From a bacterium HR21 (GTDB lineage Bacteria > Bacteroidota > Ignavibacteria > Kapaibacteriales > HRBIN21): a DNA stretch of 64,000 bases. Under the pieces are notes generated by a model that searched no databases, was not told the origin of the DNA, and worked only from the letters and a program-made list of their open reading frames with translations. The DNA lies in assembly GCA_002898295.1 (NCBI GenBank), contig BEHX01000007.1, positions 61,154 through 125,153 on the forward strand, in the 5' to 3' direction. Position numbers and translations under genes: made by a program. Positions 31,644 through 41,023 of this stretch are shown here, one piece after another (position 1 is the first letter of the stretch; every line of letters begins with the position of its first letter).

Positions 31644-32546
31644 AATGCTAATCAGTCCGACTCCCCAGCGGGGCAGCGTGCCCAAGTACGGCAGTAGGCG
31701 GACGAGGTCCTTCTCCGTTGTGACCAGATACTGGATTCCCAGACGGTGGCACCGGCGGAGCAGAGCCTGGAGGTTCCGCCAACTGTAGGGGTGGTGGTCT
31801 GGAAAAGGCTTCCAGAAAGCGAGCTGCCAGCCGCTTGCGTGGAGGAGCGCTCGGAAGCGTTCAGCTCGGGCAATCCCCGCGAAGGCAGCCACAGGCTCCG
31901 GCAGCGGAGCCGCAAGAGGCTGTGCTCCCTCAGGGGTCCAGAGGAGAGCATGCTCCAGGGTAAACCGCACTGCAACCCAGGGCTGATGGCGCAAGGAAGG
32001 CGGAAGCTCCCCAACGGAAAGATCCGTCAGCAGCAAGAGATCTGCTCGACGCAGGGCACGGAGAGGTTCCCTGAGGCAACCGAAAGGGATGGCGAAGCGG
32101 CAGCGTAGGCTCCGACGATCCAGGAGGACCACGTCCAGATGCCGCCGGAGGCGGCGGTATTGGAATCCATCGTCCAGGATTGCAATGTGCGCGCCCAGGT
32201 CGCGTGCGATCTGAGCCGCACGCTCCCGGCATCGGTCAACGATGACTAGAGCTTGTGGAATCTTCCACGCGTGGAGCCAAGCCTCATCGCCACTTTCCCA
32301 CCAGGGGACCTCGGGACCGTTCCCGCGGCTGACCACGACTGTGCCACGCGAGCGGCGGCGATAGCCGCGGAGGAGCACTGCCACGCGCCGCTGCCGGGAA
32401 AGACAGTACCGCGCCAATGCTTGCACCACGGGGGTTTTCCCCGTCCCTCCGAAGGCAAGGTTCCCAACGCTGACAACCGGGAGCGGCGGTGGTACGCTCG
32501 GCAGCCAGCCAAGGCAATATGCTGTGTCACGGAGCCAGAAGAGCAT
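31530..32546 (-). CDS. lpxK: Tetraacyldisaccharide 4'-kinase
   Basis: Phosphorylates the lipid A precursor at the inner membrane. The 338 residues show a membrane-associated N-terminus, the P-loop GNLAFGGTGKTPVVQALAR, LLRGYRRRSRGTVVVS, GDEAWLHAWKIP, the IAILDDGFQYRRL motif and the C-terminal YLVTTEKDLVRLLP. It shows that the organism makes lipid A. It follows the methyltransferase by 21 bp. Its last 39 codons, including a conserved-looking helix (ASRLWECLERLLQQ), overlap the uracil-DNA glycosylase gene on the other strand by 114 bp. Confidence 0.93.
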   Translation of the reverse strand: MLFWLRDTAYCLGWLPSVPPPLPVVSVGNLAFGGTGKTPVVQALARYCLSRQRRVAVLLRGYRRRSRGTVVVSRGNGPEVPWWESGDEAWLHAWKIPQALVIVDRCRERAAQIARDLGAHIAILDDGFQYRRLRRHLDVVLLDRRSLRCRFAIPFGCLREPLRALRRADLLLLTDLSVGELPPSLRHQPWVAVRFTLEHALLWTPEGAQPLAAPLPEPVAAFAGIARAERFRALLHASGWQLAFWKPFPDHHPYSWRNLQALLRRCHRLGIQYLVTTEKDLVRLLPYLGTLPRWGVGLISISLTASFGVGASRLWECLERLLQQDSSVLENRAQHLEG

Positions 32547-32567
32547 AGATAGTGGTGGCGTTCGGAG

Positions 32568-33392
32568 TCACTTGCGGGCACGTGCCAGTAAGAAGAAACC
32601 GGCTATCGGTGCCAGGAAGCGCTGATTGAGCCAGTTGACCCAGTCGGGGAAGCGGCGCCGGATGGGATCGCAGAGCCGTAGATGGACTTCCTGAAAATCC
32701 TGTAACAAGGTGCGCACCTCTGCTCGGGAAAATGCGCGCCCGAGCGGATTGTCCTCCCCGTCGTAGACACGAACCCATTCCGCTTGCCACCATGAGCCGC
32801 GGCGCAGTAGTTCGCGGAAGGTCTCCCATACCAACCGGAAGCCCCGCACCCGACGTTCCCGGGAGAGTCGCTGGGCAGCATAGAGCGGTGTTCCTAGCCA
32901 AACATGGAGCGAGTGGCGGTGGTACAGCATGAGGATGAGCTCACCGCCAGGGACAAGCACGCGGCGGGCTTCCTGCAAAGCCCGAGCAATCTCAGGAGTG
33001 TGGTGCAGGACGCCGAAGGAGTACACGACATCGAAGCTCTCTCCCTCGAAGGGAAGGGCTTCAGCATCGGCAACCAGGAAGGTCCCAGACAACCCTTCGA
33101 GGGCAAACCGCTGGCGCGTCAGCTCAATGCTCCGAGGGCTCAGGTCAACGCCTGTTACCTGGGCGCCCGCACGGGCAAACTGGAGAAGATCGGTCCCCAA
33201 CCCGCAGCCAATTTCCAGAATGCGCTTGCCAGCGTACCGCTCAAAGCCAATGAGCCGGTGCATGAAAGGCTGAACACGGTAGCGAAAGCGCTCCACCTCA
33301 GTAAAAAACTCCCGCGTTCCCCAGGGCAACTCCGTAAATTGCGTCCCGCATGGCTGACGGTCCCAGTAGCGTCGGACATGGTCTTTGAGCAT
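32568..33392 (-). CDS. SAM-dependent class I methyltransferase
   Basis: A 274-residue protein beginning MLKDHVRRYWDRQPCGT. Motif I is KRILEIGCGLGTDLLQFARA, followed by VTGVDLSPRSIELTRQRF, the post-I acidic residue, FDVVYSFGVLHHTPE and RRVLVPGGELILMLYHRHS. These match the Methyltransf_11/UbiE-like group. The C-terminal ~90 residues contain hydrophobic and aromatic segments and no known domain. Substrate unknown; co-transcription with lpxK suggests an envelope or lipid target, but this is a guess. The frame is open upstream to 33524, and ATG 33392 is preferred because the conserved region starts there. Confidence 0.85.
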   Translation of the reverse strand: MLKDHVRRYWDRQPCGTQFTELPWGTREFFTEVERFRYRVQPFMHRLIGFERYAGKRILEIGCGLGTDLLQFARAGAQVTGVDLSPRSIELTRQRFALEGLSGTFLVADAEALPFEGESFDVVYSFGVLHHTPEIARALQEARRVLVPGGELILMLYHRHSLHVWLGTPLYAAQRLSRERRVRGFRLVWETFRELLRRGSWWQAEWVRVYDGEDNPLGRAFSRAEVRTLLQDFQEVHLRLCDPIRRRFPDWVNWLNQRFLAPIAGFFLLARARK

Positions 33393-33496
33393 CGCTGCGC
33401 TGCCGAGAAGACAGCACGAAATTAGGGAAAACCGCTCCCAGGCATTCGACAGGGTGGTATGGACGACAGGCGGTGCTGTATGTCGGCACCGTTTGC

Positions 33497-33504
33497 TAAT
33501 ATTG
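33497..33504 (+). promoter_or_regulatory. Candidate promoter element of the type IX cargo gene
   Basis: TAATATTG, one mismatch from TAnnTTTG, lies 54 nt before ATG 33559 in the 166-bp divergent gap between the methyltransferase and the cargo gene. GGAGGG (33549-33554) is the ribosome binding site. Confidence 0.35.
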
Positions 33505-33558
33505 CAGCAACGCACGTGAAGCATCAGAGACTGTCAACCAGCAGGCGTGGAGGGTACA

Positions 33559-36500
33559 ATGGCTCAACGGCTTCTCTGGAGCGTCCTTGTGGGTGCCATG
33601 ATCGTTGGACTGAGTGCTCCCGAGGCACTCGCCCGCCGCAGCGGCATGCGCTCGGCAACAGTCTACTCGTATCCGGGTCCTTTTACGGTTGCCGGTGCCA
33701 ACCCGCGGACGCAGCCGGCGGTTTCGACAGGATACTACTTGGTCGATACCCAAGGTCCGGAGCCTGAATTCTGGAAACCCCAGCCAGCTCGGGACTTCGT
33801 CAGCCTGGACCAAAATCCCCAGTATTGGCGCAAAATCGTCTCCGGACCCAATCAGTTCCCCGTCTCCTACTGGGATGGGCATCCCGAGGGAAAGCCCTAC
33901 TTCCGGAATCCGAGCAATATGAATGACTCCACCGATAACGCCTTCGCTGGTCCGATCCCGATCGGCTTCCCGTTCTACTTCAACGGCGTGCGCTACGATA
34001 GCTTCTACGTTTCCACCAATGGGATTGTGGTCCTCTCGAATCGGCGCTACATCTACGATGAGAGCGGGACTCCAATTGCTGTGGATCCAAACTCGGATGA
34101 CCAGTTCGTGCGGGGGACAACAGATATGACTATCCCGGACAACTGGGGCTACCAGTACGTCGCTCTCGGGGTTGCCTCCGGGACGGGTTCCGCAACGCAG
34201 GGGATCCGGAACCCGAATAATGTCCGTCTCAACACGGCGACGCTGGCGAATATGAACCAGTACACGCCGCTGCTGGCACCGCTCTGGGATGATCTGCAGC
34301 TGTCGGTCTGGGATCCGAACCAGCAGGTTGTCGATGACTTTGGGCAGGTCTGGTACTACCGCGACCCGAGCGGGAATAAGCTGGTTATCTACTTCATCAA
34401 CTTGACGCCGCGTGGGACGAAGATTACCCCGTACGGGAACGTCACCTTCCCGGCGGATGTGCGCCCCGGTGTCCAGAATGTCCCCTTCGTTGCGTGTGAC
34501 TTGCAGATTGTGCTCAACCGTTTGGACAGCTCCATCACGTATATCTATCCCCGCTTCAATGGGGTGATCCTCGTCAGTGGTCGTCCTGTAACGGCGGAGG
34601 TGCTCTTCCTGTACAACGCAACGATTGGTCTTCGGGGCTATGCGCGTCACATCAACTACGACTCGAAGACAGGGACGCAAGGAGCGCTCACGCCGTACTT
34701 GCAGTTTACTGAGTTCTCCTTCGAAGGGAATCCGCCGACGATCTTTGCTCTGGGACCGACGCGGAACGTCTTCTACAACTTCTTCGCCATCAAGTGGAAG
34801 CAGTGGAAGAATGTCGGGCGAGTCTGGAATGTACAGTATAAGGTGCGTCGGCGTGGTCCAGGGCGCACGATGGACTTTGACTCCACGATTGCCAACCCGG
34901 ACAACTTCGAGCTCCTGGCAGGGGACCAGATTCTGGGGGCAATCCGGCCAGTGGGGATTTTCCAGAATCTGACCAACGACATCCAGGGTCCGACCGGTGC
35001 ACCGACGGGCATCAACTACCAGCGGCAGGATGTGCAGTTCCGTGTCCGCTTCCAGATTTTCAACCAGGCAACCGGTGAGATTGTCTATAGCCGCTCGCTT
35101 GCCATTACGCATGAAGCGCTCTCTGACCCGAATTCGGGCATCAGCCTCTGCGATGCCAACGGCAATCCCATTGCATACCCTGCGGGGGCGAATGGGATTC
35201 CGCCCTACCAGTTCGTGCGGGTAGAGTTCCCACCCTTTGAGGCGAACGAGTTCATTGAACGGCACATTGGGCGCTTGCGGGCGGTGGTGATTCTGGACCC
35301 GACTACACCCGATGGGCAGAGCCTGGGCGATCAATGGCCGTTCGATGATACGACGGCAATCAACCTCTTCGTCATCCGGCGGCTGGCAGAGTTCAACGAT
35401 GACGTGCGGGAGTTCCATGTCATCGATGGTGTCCCGATGCCGTCGGTCAAGAAGTGGGTAAACCTGGAGGCAGAAGTCGTCTCGGGTGATGAGGTCTGCT
35501 ACAATCCTCCGCCTCCGCGTGGGGAGTTCGGCGCAGCGAATAATCCGAACTTCAAGCTCAACTCGCCGGTTATCCGGCTCAACCGTGTCATGCTCAGCGG
35601 AGATGATTGGCCCGGGCTGCCCAACGGGGACCAGATTATCAGCTTCCCCATTGACCTGCGGCAGCGTAAGGGTGCTGTGCTTTCCCTCTCGGTGCAGCGC
35701 ACCGGGAAGCCGGCGGAGAACTGGTACGACCGAGGGTGGTCGGATAACCAGAATATTGGTCCGGAGCCGCGCGTGGTGCTCAACGGCATTCCGACACAGA
35801 CATATGGGAATGCACCCGATGAACTCCGGATCGAATTTGCCCGCCCGAGCTGGGATGGGCTGACCAACATCACGAACATCACTGCCTGGAACTACCATCC
35901 TCGACCGGGAGCCCAGCCGGTGACGAACAACTCCGCCTTCACTCTCTATGGAGCCGGTGGCTATACGCGGGGCTTCGACTCGCTGGATTACAACTGGCCA
36001 CTGACGCCAGCAGAGGGACTGCGGGCAGATCTGTTCGATGACGGCAAGGATTTCGAGTTCCGCAAGATCTTCATCCCTATCCCCGACACGATTATCAACT
36101 GGCCCAACGAAGGGGCGAAGAACTTCCGCTTCCGCATCTGGGTGCGGGCCAAGCGGGATATGAGCTCGCCTCCGCCGCCGGATGATGATGAGGACAACTA
36201 CTTTGTGGACAACGTCCGCATCCTCTTCCCAACAGAAGTGACAGACTTGGAGGTCGCGGCAGTCAAGGTGAACATCCCGTACACGATGCTGCCTGCCAGC
36301 CAGGCAACGCGCATCCCCATCAGCGTCAAAATTGCCAACAACACTGGGCTGGCGGCGGGAGGCTTCTATATCGGTGTTGTCATCCGCCGGGAAGGTGATC
36401 CGCAGGTCATCCATGCCATGTCGAAGTATGTCCCGCTGCTGGGTGGTAACCGCGAGGTGGAGGTGCCTTTCCCAGACTGGGATGCCCGTAACAAGGGCAC

Positions 36501-38016
36501 GGGACCTGGACGGTACGTCATCACGGCACGACTGTTCCTACCCGGCGGCGACCTGGAACCGCTCAACGACGAGAACTACACCCTCTTCGACCTCAAGTTC
36601 GGCGACTCCTTTGCTTACGAAGCAGAACCGGAGAACTTGGGAGCCAGCAAGAACAACGTACCTGACCAGCAGTTCTCCGGTATCCCCGGACGCGGCTTGA
36701 ATCTGTTCTGCTACCCACAGGGTCCGACCGATAACCTTACGACGCGCTATGGTCCTCCCGGTGGGGATGGTTCAGGGCAGCTAGCGATGCGCTTCCGCCT
36801 CCGGGCGCAAGATACTGTCTACGGCTACATGGCATTCTTCGGGAGCTTGAACCAGGACTTCAATTACGTTTCCTTCTCCATCTACAGCGGGACGACCATC
36901 CCGCAGTCGCTCGTCTCCGGGAGCCGTTTGAACCGGACTCGGGGCTTTGGTGACACGCTCGTCTACGAGCAGGGGCGTCCCGTCTGGCGACCGATGGCCG
37001 ATGGGGTCTACGACCGCTTCTCCTACTACATCCTGCCTCAGCCGGTTGTGCTCCGGGCGGGTGACTACTGGGCAGCGGTTGCCCAGCGCGGCTCGGTTGG
37101 CTTCGAGCTTGGCGCCTCGAAGTCACGGATGGGGATGGTAACAACGAACGTGACAACCATCCCGGTACCTGGGCTACAGAACTACCAGCTCATGATTGAC
37201 AAGGCACTCCGAGTCCGGCAGGGAATTGCGTTGCTCAACGACAACGTCTTCGCCTATCAGAACACGCTGGATGCCGGGCAGTGGGGGCAGTTCATGCCGA
37301 CGGTCGGACCCGTTGCCTATGCCCATCTGAACTACGTCGGGCAGGTTGGCTTCTACGCGACGCGCAGCCGCGGTACGTGGATCCCGCTCATCCGTCCGTA
37401 CCTCGGTGAGCGGAGCTATAACCAAGCGCGACCGGTCTCGGCACAGCTGGCGAACTTCGACGGGATTGCCCAGCGGCGGAAGAATGTGCTCTTCTGGGCA
37501 ACGGCTTCCGAGGCACTCCTGGAGCGCTTCGTGCTGGAGCGCCGGACCTCGGATGCCGAGCAATGGGTACCGATCTTCAGTGAGCGGGCGCTCGGGGATG
37601 AACAGCGGGGCGAGAGCTACCGGTACGAGGATACGCGGGTTGTGCCCGGTGTTGAGTACCAGTATCGGCTCCGCCTGGTGAGCCGTGATGGTCAGGAGAG
37701 CTTCAGCCATGTGCTGCACCTGACCCCGCTGGGTGAGGGCGACATCTGGGTGGGCGCCACCACGCCGAATCCCTTCACGGCGCAGACCAGCCTCGAGCTG
37801 CGGCTGCCCGAAGGGAGCCATGTCCGGGCAGAGATCGTGGATGCTCTCGGCAATCTCGTCCGCCGAGTTGCCGAAGGAGAGCTGCCCGCAGGAACACATA
37901 CGCTCCGCTGGGATGGCACAACCGAGACCGGTGCTCCAGCCGCAACGGGTACCTACCTCTGGCGGCTCTTCCTCGGGGACCGCGTCGTGACGCAACCGAT
38001 GACGCTTGTGCGCTGA
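33559..38016 (+). CDS. Large secreted protein with type IX sorting domain
   Basis: A 1485-residue exported protein with an N-terminal signal peptide (LLWSVLVGAMIVGLSAPEALA). Residues ~130-160 hold GFPFYFNGVRYDSFYVSTNG, a pattern seen in surface proteins of this phylum. Most of the body is beta-rich with Asn/Gly/Pro content and no recognised catalytic motif. An FnIII-like segment (~1300-1395) precedes the C-terminal ~80-residue type IX domain, which has TPNPFTAQTSLELRLPEGS, VDALGNLVRRV and GTYLWRLFLGDRVVTQPMTL. Family knowledge says such domains direct export by the Por/Spr machinery and surface attachment. ATG 33559 has GGAGGG 4 nt upstream. A strong terminator follows, so it is probably monocistronic. 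Function unknown. Confidence 0.85.
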   Translation: MAQRLLWSVLVGAMIVGLSAPEALARRSGMRSATVYSYPGPFTVAGANPRTQPAVSTGYYLVDTQGPEPEFWKPQPARDFVSLDQNPQYWRKIVSGPNQFPVSYWDGHPEGKPYFRNPSNMNDSTDNAFAGPIPIGFPFYFNGVRYDSFYVSTNGIVVLSNRRYIYDESGTPIAVDPNSDDQFVRGTTDMTIPDNWGYQYVALGVASGTGSATQGIRNPNNVRLNTATLANMNQYTPLLAPLWDDLQLSVWDPNQQVVDDFGQVWYYRDPSGNKLVIYFINLTPRGTKITPYGNVTFPADVRPGVQNVPFVACDLQIVLNRLDSSITYIYPRFNGVILVSGRPVTAEVLFLYNATIGLRGYARHINYDSKTGTQGALTPYLQFTEFSFEGNPPTIFALGPTRNVFYNFFAIKWKQWKNVGRVWNVQYKVRRRGPGRTMDFDSTIANPDNFELLAGDQILGAIRPVGIFQNLTNDIQGPTGAPTGINYQRQDVQFRVRFQIFNQATGEIVYSRSLAITHEALSDPNSGISLCDANGNPIAYPAGANGIPPYQFVRVEFPPFEANEFIERHIGRLRAVVILDPTTPDGQSLGDQWPFDDTTAINLFVIRRLAEFNDDVREFHVIDGVPMPSVKKWVNLEAEVVSGDEVCYNPPPPRGEFGAANNPNFKLNSPVIRLNRVMLSGDDWPGLPNGDQIISFPIDLRQRKGAVLSLSVQRTGKPAENWYDRGWSDNQNIGPEPRVVLNGIPTQTYGNAPDELRIEFARPSWDGLTNITNITAWNYHPRPGAQPVTNNSAFTLYGAGGYTRGFDSLDYNWPLTPAEGLRADLFDDGKDFEFRKIFIPIPDTIINWPNEGAKNFRFRIWVRAKRDMSSPPPPDDDEDNYFVDNVRILFPTEVTDLEVAAVKVNIPYTMLPASQATRIPISVKIANNTGLAAGGFYIGVVIRREGDPQVIHAMSKYVPLLGGNREVEVPFPDWDARNKGTGPGRYVITARLFLPGGDLEPLNDENYTLFDLKFGDSFAYEAEPENLGASKNNVPDQQFSGIPGRGLNLFCYPQGPTDNLTTRYGPPGGDGSGQLAMRFRLRAQDTVYGYMAFFGSLNQDFNYVSFSIYSGTTIPQSLVSGSRLNRTRGFGDTLVYEQGRPVWRPMADGVYDRFSYYILPQPVVLRAGDYWAAVAQRGSVGFELGASKSRMGMVTTNVTTIPVPGLQNYQLMIDKALRVRQGIALLNDNVFAYQNTLDAGQWGQFMPTVGPVAYAHLNYVGQVGFYATRSRGTWIPLIRPYLGERSYNQARPVSAQLANFDGIAQRRKNVLFWATASEALLERFVLERRTSDAEQWVPIFSERALGDEQRGESYRYEDTRVVPGVEYQYRLRLVSRDGQESFSHVLHLTPLGEGDIWVGATTPNPFTAQTSLELRLPEGSHVRAEIVDALGNLVRRVAEGELPAGTHTLRWDGTTETGAPAATGTYLWRLFLGDRVVTQPMTLVR

Positions 38017-38032
38017 TATGTCCTTGGCTCTG

Positions 38033-38081
38033 AGAGGGGAAGCCCACCGTCGCCATGCGCAGACGGGGGCTTCTCTTTTTC
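38033..38081 (+). terminator. Rho-independent terminator after the type IX cargo gene
   Basis: GAAGCCC (38039-38045) pairs with GGGCTTC (38067-38073), extended by AGAG/CTCT across a small bulge, and is followed by a T-rich tract ending in five Ts. It lies 16 bp after the stop of the cargo gene and before the HIT gene. Confidence 0.75.
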
Positions 38082-38105
38082 TGGTCCACAGGCAGTCCAC
38101 ACGAG

Positions 38106-38450
38106 ATGGCAGAGACGGTCTTCAGCCGAATTATCCGGCGGGAACTCCCGGCACAGATTGAGTACGAAGACGAAGAGGTGATTGCCTTCCGGGATATCAA
38201 CCCGCAGGCGCCAATCCACGTGCTGGTGGTTCCGAAAAAGCCGATCGCTACGCTCGATGAGGCTGGCGAGGAGGATATCCCGCTGCTGGGCAAGCTCCTC
38301 TGGGTGGCACGCCAGCTGGCACGCCAATACGGTATTGCCGAGCGAGGATATCGGCTCGTGCTCAATTGTGGGCACGAAGCAGGACAGACGGTATACCACC
38401 TTCACCTCCACCTGCTCGGGGGACGAGCCTTCCGGTGGCCACCCGGATGA
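38106..38450 (+). CDS. HIT-family hydrolase (histidine triad nucleotide-binding protein)
   Basis: The 114-residue protein begins MAETVFSRIIRRELPAQI and has the histidine triad QTVYHLHLHLLGGR (H-x-H-x-H) plus DINPQAPIHVLVVPKKPI. It belongs to the HINT branch, which hydrolyses nucleoside phosphoramidates and related nucleotide conjugates. ATG 38106 is chosen over an in-frame ATG at 38055, which lies inside the terminator loop. It sits 10 bp before kdsD. Confidence 0.92.
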   Translation: MAETVFSRIIRRELPAQIEYEDEEVIAFRDINPQAPIHVLVVPKKPIATLDEAGEEDIPLLGKLLWVARQLARQYGIAERGYRLVLNCGHEAGQTVYHLHLHLLGGRAFRWPPG

Positions 38451-38460
38451 GAGGGCTCCG

Positions 38461-39450
38461 ATGGCAGCAGCATTTGCGGTGGATACATCCACGGGCGTCG
38501 AGATAGCCCGAGCTGTCTTTCAGCAACAGGCAGAGGCACTCCGTGCCATCGGTGAGCGGATTGGTCCGGAATTCGATGCTGCGCTTGAGCTCCTACAGGC
38601 AGCACGGCAGGTGATTGTTAGCGGGGTGGGCAAATCGGGTATTATCGGCGCTAAGCTGGCGGCGACCCTGCGTAGTATTGGAGTGCCGGCACTCTTCCTC
38701 CATGCCGCGGAAGCACCCCACGGGGATCTGGGCATTGTCAGAGGTGGAGATGTGGCGGTGCTGATTTCCAAAAGTGGGACAACAGCGGAGGTCTGTGCCC
38801 TCCTGCCTTGGTTGCGGCGCCGGGCGGTGAGGATTATCGCCATCGTTGGCAGACGAGAGTCCCCGCTGGCACGGCAGGCTGACGTAGTGTTGGAGGTTGC
38901 TGTGGCTGCCGAAGCGTGCCCGCTGAATCTGCTCCCGACGACGAGTACGACGGCAGCACTAGTTATGGGCGATGCCCTAGCGATTGCCCTCATGCAGCGC
39001 CGGGGGACCCGGGCGGAGGAGATCGCTGCTGCCCATCCGATGGGAATGCTCGGGCGGCTGACGAGTTTGCGTGTGCGTGACGTCATGCACAGCGGGGCTG
39101 CCCTCCCGCTGGTGTCTCCGGAGACTTCCTTCCGGGAGATGCTCATCGAGATGACAGCCAAGACGCTCGGCTGTGTCTGCGTTGTAGACGCTGCCGGGCG
39201 CCTCTGTGGGCTGGTCACCGATGGGGATGTCCGGCGCACGCTCCAGCGCGTTGAGGATATCCGCCCGCTGCGGGTTAGCGACATTATGACACGCACGCCC
39301 GTGACGGTTAGTCCGGAGGCAACTCTGGCAGAAGCGCTGGCGCTCATGGAACATCGCCCCAGCCAGATTAGCGTCTTGCCCGTGGTGGACGGAGAAGGTA
39401 CCTGTGTCGGGGTGGTCCGCATCCACGATATTGTGCGGAGTCAACTCTGA
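38461..39450 (+). CDS. kdsD: Arabinose-5-phosphate isomerase (KdsD/GutQ)
   Basis: Converts ribulose 5-phosphate to arabinose 5-phosphate for Kdo in LPS. The 329 residues have an SIS domain (VIVSGVGKSGIIGAKLAATL, APHGDLGIVRGGDVAVLISK, LLPTTSTTAALVMGDALAIA) and two C-terminal CBS domains (LRVRDVMHSG ... LVTDGDVRRTL and LRVSDIMTRTPVTVSPEATL ... VVRIHDIV). A longer frame exists upstream but is the shadow of the HIT gene; ATG 38461 gives the normal size. With lpxK it supports a classical LPS. Confidence 0.9.
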   Translation: MAAAFAVDTSTGVEIARAVFQQQAEALRAIGERIGPEFDAALELLQAARQVIVSGVGKSGIIGAKLAATLRSIGVPALFLHAAEAPHGDLGIVRGGDVAVLISKSGTTAEVCALLPWLRRRAVRIIAIVGRRESPLARQADVVLEVAVAAEACPLNLLPTTSTTAALVMGDALAIALMQRRGTRAEEIAAAHPMGMLGRLTSLRVRDVMHSGAALPLVSPETSFREMLIEMTAKTLGCVCVVDAAGRLCGLVTDGDVRRTLQRVEDIRPLRVSDIMTRTPVTVSPEATLAEALALMEHRPSQISVLPVVDGEGTCVGVVRIHDIVRSQL

Positions 39451-39464
39451 GCCGACGGGGTGGT

Positions 39465-39962
39465 ATGCTCCCGGCATGGCTTGCGATTGCCTCGGTGTTT
39501 CTCCATCTTCTGGCAGCGGCGTTCTGGGTCGGAGGAATGCTCTTCTTGGGAATCGTTGTGGTGCCGGCTCTTCGGGGAACGCCCGAACGGGCGCGGATGG
39601 TCGAGCGTATCGGACTTCTCTTCGAGCGGGCGGGGATCGGCGCATTGCTCCTTGTGCTGCTCACCGGTCTGCTCAACCTCTGGTTTCGGGGAGTGCGGAG
39701 TGTGGAGCAGCTCTGGGAAACTCCGGTCGGGCGGATGGGGTTGCTGAAGCTGGGGCTCTTTCTGGGGATGGTGGGATTGAGCCTGTGGCACAATCGCGTG
39801 CTGGGGAAGCGAGCGGTGCGTCTGTTGCAGGAAGCCCCGGAACATCTACAGACCCGGCAGCTGTGGCGCTGGAGTAGCTGGGTTGGACGGTTGGTGTTGG
39901 TGGTATCGTTGGTGTTGGTCTTCCTGGGGGTTCTGCTGGCGCGGGGAGTCAGCCTATGGTAA
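39465..39962 (+). CDS. Four-helix membrane protein, CopD-like
   Basis: A 165-residue protein with four hydrophobic helices (LAIASVFLHLLAAAFWVGGM, GIGALLLVLLTGLLNLWF, GLLKLGLFLGMVGLSLWH, LVLVVSLVLVFLGVLLARG). The first helix has the HLLAAAFWVGGM pattern typical of CopD and related haem or copper membrane proteins, and a His in helix 3 could form a second ligand. Function not established. It overlaps the next membrane protein by 7 bp, so the two are probably a functional pair. Confidence 0.7.
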   Translation: MLPAWLAIASVFLHLLAAAFWVGGMLFLGIVVVPALRGTPERARMVERIGLLFERAGIGALLLVLLTGLLNLWFRGVRSVEQLWETPVGRMGLLKLGLFLGMVGLSLWHNRVLGKRAVRLLQEAPEHLQTRQLWRWSSWVGRLVLVVSLVLVFLGVLLARGVSLW

Positions 39963-41023
39963 GCAGGTCGGGGGTAGGGCGGGGGGTACTCCTGCTGGCT
40001 GGGGCAGCACTCCTGCTCGGGCTAGGGGCAGGGTATGCCCGTATGGGATGGCAGCCTCTGACCATTCCGCCAGCGATGGTTGCAGAGCACGGAGCGCTGA
40101 TGACCGGGAGCTTCTTCGGAACACTCATCGCTGTGGAGCGGGCGGTGGCTCTGCGCCAGTGGTGGACATACGTGCCGGCGTGGCTCTGCGGAATGAGTCT
40201 GCTAGCACTGCTGGCTGGAATGGTTTCGGCAGCATTCTTCCTGCTGGCAGTCGGTGGGTGCGGTATGATGGGGGTCTTCGGGTGGTTGCTCCACCGCTAT
40301 CGCTCCTTTCCCTTCGCTCTCATGGCAATAGGAGCGGCGCTGTTTGCAGCAACCTGGATAGCCCGAGCATTGGGAGCGGAGTACCGGCGGGTCCTCCCGC
40401 TGCTGATGGGCTTCTTTGTGTTGATCATCGTGGCAGAGCGGCTGGAGCTGACCCGCTTCCTCGGTCTGGAAAGGCAGGCATTGCGGTGGCTGCTGGGGCT
40501 GATCGGTATCGTGCTTCTGGGGATTGGGATGGAGCTTTTCGCCGAACGATGGCAGATTTTCGGCATTGCGCTGGGGAGTATAGGGGGATGGCTCCTGCGC
40601 TACGATGCTGCCCTCTGGGCAGTGCGGCAGCGGTCTGCCTCGGCACTGCACCGCTACACGGCGTCGATGCTGGCGGTGGGCTATGGCTGGCTCCTCGTCA
40701 CGATGGGGTTGACGGTTTTCGGGCAGGGAGGGTTCTGGTACGATGCCACAGTCCATGCCTTCTTCGTCGGCTTCGTCTTCGCTCTGGTTTTTGCCCATGG
40801 AGTGATGATTGCCCCTGCTGTTCTGGGACGCGCTGGCTATGCGTTTACGCCCTTCCTCTGGGTACCATGTGGGCTTGCCCATGGGGGGCTTCTACTGCGG
40901 CTCCTCGGGGATGTTCTCGGGACACCACTGCGGCTCTGGGGAAGCTGGCTTATTGGAGTGGGGATTCTGGTGTACGGGCTGCTGGTGGTGAGGCAGGCGC
41001 TGCAGCTCCCTCGGGCACAGTAA
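39956..41023 (+). CDS. Polytopic membrane protein, NnrS-like
   Basis: A 355-residue protein with about 11-12 transmembrane helices. Conserved-looking histidines lie within or next to helices (AEHGALMTGSFFGTLIAVER, YDATVHAFFVGFVFALVFAH, GLAHGGLLLRLLGDV). The pattern resembles NnrS-type membrane proteins related to the haem-copper oxidase fold and nitric-oxide stress, but the match is by eye only and moderate. It overlaps the CopD-like gene by 7 bp upstream. Its last 74 bp overlap convergent bshC. Confidence 0.6.
   Translation: MVSRSGVGRGVLLLAGAALLLGLGAGYARMGWQPLTIPPAMVAEHGALMTGSFFGTLIAVERAVALRQWWTYVPAWLCGMSLLALLAGMVSAAFFLLAVGGCGMMGVFGWLLHRYRSFPFALMAIGAALFAATWIARALGAEYRRVLPLLMGFFVLIIVAERLELTRFLGLERQALRWLLGLIGIVLLGIGMELFAERWQIFGIALGSIGGWLLRYDAALWAVRQRSASALHRYTASMLAVGYGWLLVTMGLTVFGQGGFWYDATVHAFFVGFVFALVFAHGVMIAPAVLGRAGYAFTPFLWVPCGLAHGGLLLRLLGDVLGTPLRLWGSWLIGVGILVYGLLVVRQALQLPRAQ

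Noticed and set aside
33496..36414. A 972-codon open frame on the minus strand, antisense to the type IX cargo gene
   Set aside because: Composition is that of a shadow frame (many Arg/Asp/Val/His, no domain), it has no ribosome site, and the plus strand encodes a clear signal peptide and type IX domain.
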